Source: CAISGS01 sp044376615
Lineage (GTDB): Bacteria > Pseudomonadota > Alphaproteobacteria > Caulobacterales > Caulobacteraceae
Direction of reading: 5' to 3'
Assembly (NCBI GenBank): GCA_044376615.1
Contig: JBILKO010000017.1
Coordinates: 1 to 33,413 of the forward strand
Length of the DNA: 33,413 nt
The position numbers and the translations under genes were made by a program. The notes beneath the pieces are model-generated. The model was given only the letters and a program-made list of their open reading frames with translations. It ran no database searches and was not told where the DNA came from. Below, piece after piece: positions 24,479 through 32,478 of the stretch (positions are counted from its first letter, which is position 1; each line of letters starts with the position of its first letter).

Positions 24479-24511
24479 TCGCTATTTATTATTTGTTAAC
24501 CAGCGCCACGG

Positions 24512-27415
24512 TCATCCGGCCGCGCCCTTTGAAATCGCATCAAATGACCGCCTTGCTGCCTGCCGCAGCTTTATGAGACGCGGTATTAGGGCGGTGTATT
24601 GCCTAAGCCCCGCGGCCTTGGCCAATAGGCTGCGAAACGCTGCAGGCTCGGCGGCGGGGTTGGTCCCATCGGCCAGCGCCAACTTCAACAGCTGGTTCAC
24701 ATTAAGGAGTGTGGCCCAAGCGTTTTCGAGGTGGGCAATGTCACCCGGCTTAACCAGGCCACTAGCCTTGAACGATGCTAAGGCTTCAGACGTATTGGCC
24801 GCCAAAGGCCCGCCCTGATGCGCGTGAACGATTTGCAGCAAGTGTACAGCAAACTCGATATCGACCAAGCCACCGCGAGAGAGTTTGAAATCCCAGTCAT
24901 CCTTGGGCGGCCGCTCGCGTGCCATCAGGGCGCGCATATTCAGCATATCTTTTACCGTCCGTGCAGGGTCACGAGCTTGCCTCAAGGCCGCAGTGATCAG
25001 ATCTTGCGCCTGGCTTGCGAAACCAGGTCGGCTAGCCCACACCACGCGCGCACGGGTAAGGGCCATCAATTCCCAGGTTTCAGCCTCGCTCGCATAATAG
25101 GACTCAAATGCCGCCCAACTGACCGCCACCGGCCCAGCCGTGCCCGATGGCCGCAATTGAAGGTCAACCGGATAAAGCTCGCCCTCTCCAGTTGGTGCCG
25201 ATAGAGCCGCGACAAGCCTTTGCGTGAACCGCGCAAAGAAGGTCTCAGCGCCCCACCCCTTGGTGACAGATACAGCCTCAGGACTATCGGCCCGGTATAA
25301 GGTCATCAGATCAAGGTCAGACCGCGCGGTCATTTCGCCTGACCCACATTTGCCCAAGGCCACGACCGCGACTTCACCATCAAACGCGCCGCCCTGCCGG
25401 ACGGTCTCGGTAAGGGCGACGGGGCCCAGGGCCTTGATCGTCATGTCAGCAAGCCCGGCAAAGGCCTGACCGGCCTCGGCGGCGCTGGCGGCCCCACTCA
25501 TGACCTGAACACCAATGCGGAAAAACTGTTCTCGGTGCAGGATACGGGCCTGGTCCATAGCCGCTTCAAACCCATCCGCTGCCAAGATTTGGTCGATAAA
25601 GCCGTTAGCCTCAGCCTCGGCGTCAAACGGCTCAAAAAAGCTATGATCCATCAAGGCATCCAGCGCGGCCGGACGCCGGGCCAGGGTGGCAGCCAGATTG
25701 GGGGCAAAGGCCATAACCTGGACCAGGAGTTTCAACAGCTTGGGTTGGGCCAACAGCAGAGACTGGATCTGGACGCCGAGGCTGAGCCGACTGAAAAAAT
25801 CACTAAACCGTAGAAAAGCCGAATCGGGTGCACCCGTCGCCGTGGCAGCCTCAAGTAGGCGCGGCGCAAGCTGGGTAAACAATTCCCGGCCCCGTTCGGT
25901 ACGGGTCGCGGCAATCTTGCCATGGTGCCAGGACCGGATCGTGGCCGCGACCTGGGCCGGATTGGAAAAACCCATTCGGGTCAAGGTTGCCAAGGTTTCA
26001 GGGTCATCCTCGACCCCGGTAAAGACCAGGCTGCCAAAGCGGCTCGATAGGTCCTCACCGTCTGAAAACAGCTCGCTATAGCGCCGGTTTACCCCCTTAA
26101 GCAGGCGCGTAACCCGACTATCAAACCGGCGCAGACTGTCCTCGCCGAATAGGGCCGCGACCTTTAACCGTTCGGAATCAGACTCCGGCAATTTGTGGGT
26201 CTGTTCGTCATGAACCATCTGGACCCGGTGCTCGAGGCTGCGAAGGTCCAGATAAGCCTGGCTTAGCTCTTGCCTGGCCTGGTCGCTGACATGGCCAGCC
26301 TTGTTCAGCGCGGCCAAGGCATCCAGCGTGCGGTTGGACCTTAGGCTTAGGTCGCGACCGCCAAGAATAAGCTGCTGGGTCTGGACGAAAAACTCAATCT
26401 CGCGAATGCCACCCCGTCCGAGCTTGAGATTGGCGCCCTTGGCGGACAGACGATCATCGACCTTGTGCACATGAATCTGGCGCTTGATCGAGTGAATATC
26501 GGCAATGGCGGCAAAATCGAGATTCTTGCGCCAGATAAAGCCGCTCAACTCATCGAGAAATAGTCTGGCCTGGTCTAGATCGCCCGCAATGGGCCGAGCC
26601 TTGATAAAGGCCGCCCGCTCCCAGTTCTGACCTAGGGTTTGGTAATAGTCCACGGCCGCGGCGGCGGTGACAGCCGGCGGTGTTGAACTTGGGTCTGGGC
26701 GAAGGCGTAGGTCAACACGAAATACATAGCCGTCTGATGTCCGCTCCTGCAGCGTTTGGACAAGGGCGCGGGTGACGCGAAGGACTAGGGTTTGCGCATC
26801 ATGCCCTTCCGTCACGGGAATAAGGTCCGGCTCGTAAAACACTGAAATATCAATGTCGCTGGAATAATTCAGCTCATGCGCGCCATGCTTGCCCATGGCG
26901 ATGATGAAGAGACCGGGGATAGGTCCAGCATCGGACGGTGCCTGGCCCATCAACCGTCCTGACGCCACCTCTTGCGCGACCGCAAGCGCAAGGGCGGCTT
27001 GAACAGCATCGTCGGCAAAAGCCGTGATGGCACCAGTCACCTGGTCTAGGTCCCAAACACTACCCAGATCGGCCAGGGCAATGGTCAAATGGGCATCAGC
27101 CTTGAGGCCCCTTAAGGTCTTGGCACCTGACTCGGGTGTCAGGCTTGGGACCTCGGTGCAGGCCTCAAGAATCTGGGCCATCCGCGCCTCGGGACTGGTG
27201 GTCAAGATAGATCTTAGGCGTTCAGGCGGACGTCGCATTAGGCCCGCTAAATAGGGCGATGCAACAGCGATTGGGGCAAGCGCTGGCCTGGCGTTTTCGA
27301 GTGTTTCAAGCCAGCCGTCCTTGGTGGCCGCCTTCGCGAGGGCCTCATAGACGCGCCCAGCCGCCGCCGCATCAAGGACGGGACCGCAGGGTTTTAGGTG
27401 CTCATCAAGGCTCAT
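24512..27415 (-). CDS. glnE: Bifunctional glutamine synthetase adenylyltransferase/adenylyl-removing enzyme
   Basis: Controls glutamine synthetase by adding AMP to, or removing it from, a tyrosine, under PII control. Two nucleotidyltransferase domains are visible. The N-terminal adenylyl-removase has IIAMGKHGAHELNYSSDIDI at about 171-190 (numbering from ATG 27415), with the paired Asp of SSDIDI. The C-terminal adenylyltransferase has ALGKCGSGEMTARSDLDLMT near 675-695. Each is followed by a helical GlnD/PII-uridylyltransferase-type domain. Length of 967 residues is normal. ATG 27415 (MSLDEHLKPCGPVLDAA) is preferred; a GTG at 27505 in frame would add 30 residues that look non-conserved. It is divergent from the methyltransferase gene. 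Confidence 0.93.
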   Translation of the reverse strand: MSLDEHLKPCGPVLDAAAAGRVYEALAKAATKDGWLETLENARPALAPIAVASPYLAGLMRRPPERLRSILTTSPEARMAQILEACTEVPSLTPESGAKTLRGLKADAHLTIALADLGSVWDLDQVTGAITAFADDAVQAALALAVAQEVASGRLMGQAPSDAGPIPGLFIIAMGKHGAHELNYSSDIDISVFYEPDLIPVTEGHDAQTLVLRVTRALVQTLQERTSDGYVFRVDLRLRPDPSSTPPAVTAAAAVDYYQTLGQNWERAAFIKARPIAGDLDQARLFLDELSGFIWRKNLDFAAIADIHSIKRQIHVHKVDDRLSAKGANLKLGRGGIREIEFFVQTQQLILGGRDLSLRSNRTLDALAALNKAGHVSDQARQELSQAYLDLRSLEHRVQMVHDEQTHKLPESDSERLKVAALFGEDSLRRFDSRVTRLLKGVNRRYSELFSDGEDLSSRFGSLVFTGVEDDPETLATLTRMGFSNPAQVAATIRSWHHGKIAATRTERGRELFTQLAPRLLEAATATGAPDSAFLRFSDFFSRLSLGVQIQSLLLAQPKLLKLLVQVMAFAPNLAATLARRPAALDALMDHSFFEPFDAEAEANGFIDQILAADGFEAAMDQARILHREQFFRIGVQVMSGAASAAEAGQAFAGLADMTIKALGPVALTETVRQGGAFDGEVAVVALGKCGSGEMTARSDLDLMTLYRADSPEAVSVTKGWGAETFFARFTQRLVAALSAPTGEGELYPVDLQLRPSGTAGPVAVSWAAFESYYASEAETWELMALTRARVVWASRPGFASQAQDLITAALRQARDPARTVKDMLNMRALMARERPPKDDWDFKLSRGGLVDIEFAVHLLQIVHAHQGGPLAANTSEALASFKASGLVKPGDIAHLENAWATLLNVNQLLKLALADGTNPAAEPAAFRSLLAKAAGLRQYTALIPRLIKLRQAARRSFDAISKGAAG

Positions 27416-27549
27416 CGGGCTATCTTGATCGCAATTGGCGTTAATGAAAGGACCTATGGCGAGCCGGTTCGAAAAAATCCAGGTCTTGCCAAGGCGGACC
27501 GACACAAGGTCATTATGGCGCCTAATTGCGCAAGGCTGGAGACGCGAAT

Positions 27550-28173
27550 ATGTCGTATCGCACCGATCAAGAACAGTTTTGGGCTGGGTCCTTTGGCAAG
27601 GGCTATATGGAGCGCAATCAGGCGCCGCAGCTGATCGCCGCGAACGAGGTCTTGTTTCAGTCCATCTTGAAGGCCGCCCCTGGGGTCAAATCGATCGCTG
27701 AACTGGGCTGCAATATTGGCTTAAACCTTATAGCCCTAAACCGCCTCAATCCTGACCTGGTCCTTAGCGGATTTGAGATCAATTCAGAGGCGGCGGAAAA
27801 GGCAGGCTCGCTAGGCATTGCCAAGATTGCTTGTACGACGATTTTGGAGCCCTTGGCAGGCGAAGAGGCCCATGACCTGACCTTCACCAAGGGCGTCCTG
27901 ATTCATATCCAGCCCGCTGCCCTCAGCGCCGCCTATGACAATCTTTATCGCCTATCGCGGCGCTATATCATGGTCTGCGAATACTATAATCCAAGCCCCG
28001 TCGGCATCGATTATCGCGGCCACAAGGACCGGCTTTTTAAGCGCGATTTTGCTGGCGAGCTGATCGAGCGGTTTGGCCTAAGGCTTATAGACTATGGCTT
28101 TGTGTATCACCGCGACCCAGTGGCGCCGCAAGATGACTTAACCTGGTTCCTAATGGAAAAGCCCGGCGCTTAA
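27550..28173 (+). CDS. SAM-dependent methyltransferase, pseudaminic-acid-biosynthesis-associated type
   Basis: A class I methyltransferase of 207 residues. SAM-binding motif I is IAELGCNIGLNL (about 52-63). The acidic residue ending strand 2 is in LVLSGFEINSEA, and motif IV lies in DLTFTKGVLIHIQP. The start MSYRTDQEQFWAGSFGKGYM and the ending with YHRDPVAPQDDLTWFLMEK recall the methylase group found in nonulosonate (pseudaminic or legionaminic acid) flagellin-glycosylation clusters. No pse or fla gene is nearby in this window, so a role in sugar methylation is inferred from family resemblance only. ATG 27550 is chosen over TTG 27526. The TAA stop overlaps the stop of convergent cobS within TTAA. 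Confidence 0.78.
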   Translation: MSYRTDQEQFWAGSFGKGYMERNQAPQLIAANEVLFQSILKAAPGVKSIAELGCNIGLNLIALNRLNPDLVLSGFEINSEAAEKAGSLGIAKIACTTILEPLAGEEAHDLTFTKGVLIHIQPAALSAAYDNLYRLSRRYIMVCEYYNPSPVGIDYRGHKDRLFKRDFAGELIERFGLRLIDYGFVYHRDPVAPQDDLTWFLMEKPGA

Positions 28174-29174
28174 GCCACCTTTACCCGGGCGGCGCTCTCC
28201 GGCAGGTCTTGACCAAAGGCGCGCTGGAAGAATTCAGCCACCGTCGCCCGCTCCAGCTCATCGCACTTGTTGAGGAAGGTCAGGCGGAAGGACAAGGCCA
28301 GATCGCCGCCAAAAATCTCAGCATTCTGGGCCCAGGTAATGACCGTGCGCGGGCTCATGACGGTCGAGATATCGCCGTTCATAAAGGCATTACGCGTCAT
28401 ATCCGCAACCCGAACCATGGCCGCAATGGTCCGGCGGCCTTCGGTCGTGTCATAGGATGGCGACTTGGCAGTGACGATATCGGCTTCGACGTCATGGGCC
28501 AGATAGTTCAAGGTCGTGACGATCGACCAGCGGTCCATCTGGCCCTGATTAATCTGTTGGGTGCCGTGATAGAGGCCCGACGTATCACCAAGCCCGATCG
28601 TATTGGTCGTGGCAAACAGGCGGAAATAGGGGTTTGGCTTAATCACTCGATTCTGGTCGAGCAGAGTCAGCTTGCCCTGGACCTCGAGCACCCGCTGAAT
28701 CACGAACATCACATCCGGGCGACCGGCATCATATTCGTCGAACACAAGCGCGATGGGGCGTTGCAGGGCCCAGGGCAGCATGCCCTCGCGAAACTCAGTG
28801 ATCTGTTTGCCGTCTTTCAGGATGATCGCATCCTTACCAACCAGATCGATCCGGCTGATATGGCTGTCCAGATTGATCCGCACCAAGGGCCAGTTCAGCC
28901 GCGCGGCGATCTGTTCAATATGGGTCGACTTACCCGTGCCATGATAGCCCTGGACCATAACCCGGCGATCATGCGCAAACCCGGCGCATACGGCCAAGGT
29001 CGTCTGGGGATCAAATTTGTACGAGCTATCGATCTCCGGCACATGCGCATCGGGGGTCGAAAAGGCGGGCACCATCATGTCACTATCGACGCCAAACGTC
29101 TCGCGCACGGAAATCATGCGGTCGGGCTGGGCAAGCAAAAGCGCGTCGGCGGAGGGGTCGATCAGGTTTGTCAT
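28170..29174 (-). CDS. cobS: Cobaltochelatase CobS subunit (AAA+ ATPase)
   Basis: ATPase subunit of the aerobic CobN-CobS-CobT cobaltochelatase that inserts cobalt into hydrogenobyrinate a,c-diamide. MoxR/AAA+ fold: Walker A GYHGTGKST (about 76-84), Walker B IALVFDEYDAG (about 141-151), sensor region FRLFATTNT. The N-terminus (MISVRETFGVDSDMMVPAFS) and the YHGTQQINQGQMDRWSIVT segment are characteristic of CobS rather than of BchI. ATG 29174 is chosen; GTG 29180 adds two residues. Neither has a good ribosome site. cobT, usually next in alphaproteobacteria, is not adjacent: the methyltransferase gene converges directly on its stop. Confidence 0.93.
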   Translation of the reverse strand: MTNLIDPSADALLLAQPDRMISVRETFGVDSDMMVPAFSTPDAHVPEIDSSYKFDPQTTLAVCAGFAHDRRVMVQGYHGTGKSTHIEQIAARLNWPLVRINLDSHISRIDLVGKDAIILKDGKQITEFREGMLPWALQRPIALVFDEYDAGRPDVMFVIQRVLEVQGKLTLLDQNRVIKPNPYFRLFATTNTIGLGDTSGLYHGTQQINQGQMDRWSIVTTLNYLAHDVEADIVTAKSPSYDTTEGRRTIAAMVRVADMTRNAFMNGDISTVMSPRTVITWAQNAEIFGGDLALSFRLTFLNKCDELERATVAEFFQRAFGQDLPESAARVKVA

Positions 29175-29247
29175 AGCCACTCAGTTATAATGTTATCGGC
29201 GTTTAGCAAACGTTTTAGGCGGAAAATATGCAAGTGGAGCCCGACGT

Positions 29248-30132
29248 TCAGGGCTTGGCGACCAGGCCTTGCAACCAGGTTACGACACGGGCCTGCAGCG
29301 CGATGCGGTGGTCAGACCAGCTATGGTCAGTGGCAACATGATCTATGGTCAGCCGAGTCCCGCCCGCAGCCTGAACAGTCTTGGCCAAGGCGCCGGACTG
29401 GTCAGCGCGCCCGTCGTCAGAGGTTAGGACCAACATGGGCAGGTGGGTCAGGCCTTGCGCAGCCTTGGCAAAGGTCCAGTTGGCGCTGTTCTTGTTCAAT
29501 TCATTGGCCATGCTGTCGGCCGTAACATCAGCCAGGCTCTCCATTCTTTCCGACATATACTGCACCAAGGCTGGGCGCGGCATGACCGTTCCAAACGTGC
29601 CGATATCGGTGGCTGAGATCATCACTGCACCCAACAAACCATGGTCCTTTGCGGCCGTATGGGCCACGACCCAGCCGCCCATGCTGTGACCAGCAATGAC
29701 CATCTTGGCGGGGTCGATACCGAGCGTCTTGGCATTGGCCAGGTCACGCAGATAGGTGAGCACGGCCTGGCCATCTTCGAGATTATTCGCGAAACGGTAA
29801 GATCCCGGGCTGCCCCACGATCCACGATAATTTACCGCCACCGCCGTCCAACCGGCGCGGCGGACGGACTGGACCAGATCAAGGTTTTTTTCATTGCCGG
29901 GCAGGCCATGGAAAAACACAAACACCGGGTGGGGACCAGGCCCCTGGGCGACATAGGCAATGCCATTGATCTTGACCCCGCCGGTGGGGATATGGACCAC
30001 CTCCATCCGGGCTGGATACTTGGCATCTGGAACCGGATCGCTAATCACCGCAGAGGGTATGGGCTGGGCCTGGCCCATGGCGGGCATCAGAACCATTAGG
30101 CTGGCCGCCAGGGCCAAACACCTTAATCGCAT
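29248..30132 (-). CDS. Secreted alpha/beta hydrolase
   Basis: A 294-residue alpha/beta hydrolase with signal peptide MRLRCLALAASLMVLMPAMG ending at about AQA/Q. Oxyanion-hole segment FFHGLPGNEKN (74-83), nucleophile Ser150 in GHSMGG (148-153), probable acid Asp239 or Asp240 in LTSDDGRADQS, and catalytic His270 (TDHSWSD). The pattern resembles dipeptidyl-peptidase or dienelactone-hydrolase-like esterases. The substrate is unknown. It lies between cobS and the J-domain gene on the same strand, a position where I would expect no gene in related genomes. Confidence 0.85.
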   Translation of the reverse strand: MRLRCLALAASLMVLMPAMGQAQPIPSAVISDPVPDAKYPARMEVVHIPTGGVKINGIAYVAQGPGPHPVFVFFHGLPGNEKNLDLVQSVRRAGWTAVAVNYRGSWGSPGSYRFANNLEDGQAVLTYLRDLANAKTLGIDPAKMVIAGHSMGGWVVAHTAAKDHGLLGAVMISATDIGTFGTVMPRPALVQYMSERMESLADVTADSMANELNKNSANWTFAKAAQGLTHLPMLVLTSDDGRADQSGALAKTVQAAGGTRLTIDHVATDHSWSDHRIALQARVVTWLQGLVAKP

Positions 30133-30163
30133 CGCTATTCCCCCTGATTAAAAGGCTCCGGGC

Positions 30164-30832
30164 CTAGGCCAGGCCAGCCGCCTTAAGTGTCTTATAGGCC
30201 TTTATAACCCGCTGCAGCTTGTCCTCGGCCGTGCGATCACCACCGTTTACGTCCGGATGGAACCGGCGCAGCATTTCGGTATAGCGGGCGCGGATGGTCG
30301 CACCATCGGCATTGGCATCAAGGTCCAGATCAGACATGGCCGCCCGTTCGATCCGCCCAAGACGGCGTTGATGGGTATGTTGCGCGGCCTCGGCCTCTTG
30401 CGCGGCCTTGCGCTTTGACGCGCTGAACACGCCCAAGGGATCGGTAAAGTCCTCAGGCCCTTGTGCCTTGATCTTGGCCGCAGCCTCACGGCTATTGGCC
30501 GAGGCTTTAAACGACCAGGTCGGACGCCCGCCCGTAAACCGGTCCTCTTGTGCCTTACGGACATCGGCCTCAGTCATGCCGGCGAAAAAGTCCCAGCTCT
30601 TATTGTACTCGCCCGCATGGCGCACACAGAACCAATAATGCTCATTCAGCATGTCCCGAGACTTGGGCGCCTTGGTCTGACCGGCGACAATGCAGCCGGG
30701 CCAATCACATTTTTTTTCGCCAGGTTTGAGCCGATTAACGTCATCTTCACGCGCATTTGCGTTTTCACCCTCCTTAGGGGGGCGAACCCGTATATCGACG
30801 AATTTGGGTTTGTAACTGAAATCTCTGGCCAT
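30164..30832 (-). CDS. J-domain (DnaJ-like) protein with N-terminal Cys/His cluster
   Basis: A 222-residue co-chaperone-like protein. The C-terminal ~56 residues form a J domain with the HPD tripeptide (His192 in RRFHPDVNGGDR), which stimulates Hsp70/DnaK ATPase. The N-terminus (MARDFSYKPKFVDIRVRPP) and a CDWPGC...YWFCVRH segment (about 41-70) form a probable C-x4-C...C-x2-H zinc site. This architecture is conserved next to bolA and cobS in many alphaproteobacteria; the client is not known. ATG 30832 is preferred over 30862 because the family starts at MAR-F-Y and a promoter places the transcript start at this ATG. Confidence 0.88.
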   Translation of the reverse strand: MARDFSYKPKFVDIRVRPPKEGENANAREDDVNRLKPGEKKCDWPGCIVAGQTKAPKSRDMLNEHYWFCVRHAGEYNKSWDFFAGMTEADVRKAQEDRFTGGRPTWSFKASANSREAAAKIKAQGPEDFTDPLGVFSASKRKAAQEAEAAQHTHQRRLGRIERAAMSDLDLDANADGATIRARYTEMLRRFHPDVNGGDRTAEDKLQRVIKAYKTLKAAGLA

Positions 30833-30838
30833 GGTATG

Positions 30839-30866
30839 AGTATGCTTGTGAACTTCTGTCATTCAA
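30839..30866 (-). promoter_or_regulatory. Predicted promoter of the J-domain gene, apparently leaderless
   Basis: On the minus strand, TTGAAT (30866-30861) and CATACT (30844-30839) are separated by 16 bases. A start 7 bases past the -10 box falls at the A of ATG 30832, so the mRNA would have essentially no leader. No ribosome site precedes this ATG, which agrees. Confidence 0.35.
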
Positions 30867-30873
30867 GGATTGA

Positions 30874-30893
30874 CGACACGATTTTTCGTGTCG
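30874..30893. promoter_or_regulatory. Perfect 8-base inverted repeat between the J-domain gene and bolA
   Basis: CGACACGA (30874-30881), TTTT loop, TCGTGTCG (30886-30893). The left arm overlaps a consensus-like -35 TTGACGA (30870-30876). The repeat ends 18 bases before the bolA ATG. It could be an operator or an RNA hairpin in the bolA leader. There is no T-tract after it, so it is not a terminator for either gene. Confidence 0.5.
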
Positions 30894-30911
30894 CAGCGAA
30901 AGGACCTGACG

Positions 30912-31184
30912 ATGGGCGCGGTTGCCGATAGCATCAAGACTAAGCTTGAAGCCGCTTTTAAACCAGAAAGTTTAGAAATTATCGATGATTCCGACAAACA
31001 TTCGGGTCATTTTGGAGCAAGCAAGGACGGCGAGAGCCATTTCACGATCAAGATCGTTGCGCCAGCCTTTGCCAAGGCCGGCTCGATCGTCAGTCATCGG
31101 CTGATCATGAATGTGCTGAAAGACGAGCTGGCCGGGCCGGTCCATGCCCTATCGATTCGCGCCTCAGGTCCTGAACCGAAGTAA
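30912..31184 (+). CDS. bolA: BolA family protein
   Basis: A 90-residue BolA/IbaG-type protein, which partners monothiol glutaredoxins in iron-sulfur handling and in some bacteria binds DNA. Family features: SIKTKLEAAFKPESLEIIDDS start, SGHFGASKDGESHFTIKIV centre and the C-terminal SHRLIMNVLKDELAGPVHAL containing the conserved H-R-x-(I/V) helix. ATG 30912 follows a ribosome site AAAGGA (30899-30904); the upstream ATG at 30870 is not supported. It is divergent from the J-domain gene, and its stop is 7 bases from the convergent CNNM gene stop. Confidence 0.93.
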   Translation: MGAVADSIKTKLEAAFKPESLEIIDDSDKHSGHFGASKDGESHFTIKIVAPAFAKAGSIVSHRLIMNVLKDELAGPVHALSIRASGPEPK

Positions 31185-31191
31185 GCTTGCC

Positions 31192-32478
31192 CTAGCCTTG
31201 ATTGGCTAGCTCAAGGCGGGGGCTAACCCTTAAGGCGGTAATCTGGTTGCGCTGGCGGCGCAGGACCTGAAACCGATGATGGTGGAAGATAAAGGTTTGG
31301 CCAGGCTCGGGTATGGTCTGGGCCTCGTGAATGACCAGGCCTGCCACCGTGACCCATTCATCGTCCGGCAGCGACCAGTCCATGGCCCGGTTTATATCGC
31401 GGATCGTGACAGAGCCATCGACATGGATCGAGCCATCGGCCTGACGGCGCACGCCCTGGACAGCGGCGTCATGCTCGTCATCAATCTCACCGACAATCTC
31501 TTCAAGAATGTCCTCAAGCGTGACTAGGCCCTGCAGAGCGCCATACTCATCCACCACTAGCGCAAAATGGCTGCGCCGCTTCAAGAACGCGTTGAGCTGG
31601 TCTTTGAGGTTGGTGGTGTCGGGAATGAACCAGGGTTCGCGGATAATCGCGGCAATATCGATCGCATCGACCTTGCCCTCGACCGCCGCAAGGGCCCGTA
31701 GCAGATCCTTGGCATGTAAGACGCCAACAATGTTCTCAGGATCATTACGATAGACTGGCAGGCGTGTATTGGCCGCCTTCAAGGCCTCTGCCACCAGCTC
31801 GCGCGGCGAAAGGTCCATATCCAGCATGGCAATATTTTTGCGGTGAACCATGATCTCGGACACATCCATGTCTGATAGGTCCAGAACCCCGCCAAGCATG
31901 CGCCGGTCGCGCTCTTCGACCAGGCCTTCAGAATGGTGATATTCCACCGCGCCGCGGATCTCTTCGTGCGCGGCCAGGACATCGACGGCCATACCGATAT
32001 TGATGCCAAAAACCCGCAAGGTCTGACGCACAAAAAACTGGACGGCAAACACCACCGGGCCAAACAGCTTGACCACGAGCATGGTCGGGGCCGACAGGGC
32101 TCGCGCCACATCATCCGGGCGGGTAATCGCCAAGGTCTTGGGCAGAACCTCGGCAAAGACCAGAACCATGACCGTCATAATGCCAGTGGCAGCCACAACG
32201 CCCCAGGCCCCCGGAATGGAGCGGGTCAAGACCTCTGTGGCCAGGGCTGATGCCAGGATATTGATCAGATTATTGCCGAGCAGGACCGAGCCGATCATGG
32301 TTTCCTGATCGGAGATTAAGGTATTGACCCTGCCCGCTGCCCGGTCGCCTTCGCGCTCAAGCTGGTGCATCCGTCCCCGGCTCGCGCCCGTTAGCGAGGT
32401 TTCCGCTGCCGAAAAAATCGCCGATAGACTCAACAGCCCAATGATAATTGGAACCATGACGATCAAGGTCGCGGTCAT
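31192..32478 (-). CDS. CNNM-domain/CBS-domain membrane protein (HlyC/CorC family)
   Basis: A 428-residue membrane protein. The N-terminal CNNM (DUF21) transmembrane domain covers about residues 1-190 (SLSAIFSAAETSLTGASRGR, GNNLINILASALATEVL, VFAEVLPKTLAI). A CBS pair follows (about 200-330, IMVHRKNIAMLDMDLS and FALVVDEYGALQGLVTLEDI), then a C-terminal CorC_HlyC domain (about 345-425). Relatives transport or regulate transport of Mg(2+) or other divalent cations and bind ATP in the CBS pair; the older haemolysin name is not informative. Start ATG 32478 overlaps the aroB stop as ATGA, so it is translationally coupled to aroB. Confidence 0.92.
   Translation of the reverse strand: MTATLIVMVPIIIGLLSLSAIFSAAETSLTGASRGRMHQLEREGDRAAGRVNTLISDQETMIGSVLLGNNLINILASALATEVLTRSIPGAWGVVAATGIMTVMVLVFAEVLPKTLAITRPDDVARALSAPTMLVVKLFGPVVFAVQFFVRQTLRVFGINIGMAVDVLAAHEEIRGAVEYHHSEGLVEERDRRMLGGVLDLSDMDVSEIMVHRKNIAMLDMDLSPRELVAEALKAANTRLPVYRNDPENIVGVLHAKDLLRALAAVEGKVDAIDIAAIIREPWFIPDTTNLKDQLNAFLKRRSHFALVVDEYGALQGLVTLEDILEEIVGEIDDEHDAAVQGVRRQADGSIHVDGSVTIRDINRAMDWSLPDDEWVTVAGLVIHEAQTIPEPGQTFIFHHHRFQVLRRQRNQITALRVSPRLELANQG

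Noticed and set aside
24432..24818. 128-codon plus-strand frame starting in the glnE-kinase gap
   Set aside because: Most of it is antisense to the glnE C-terminus and its N-terminus lacks any ribosome site or protein-like pattern.
28209..29525. 438-codon open frame on the plus strand opposite cobS and the hydrolase gene
   Set aside because: It runs exactly opposite two strongly supported genes, has a His/Arg/Gly-rich low-complexity translation and no recognisable domain. GC-rich codon bias of the real genes keeps the opposite frame open.
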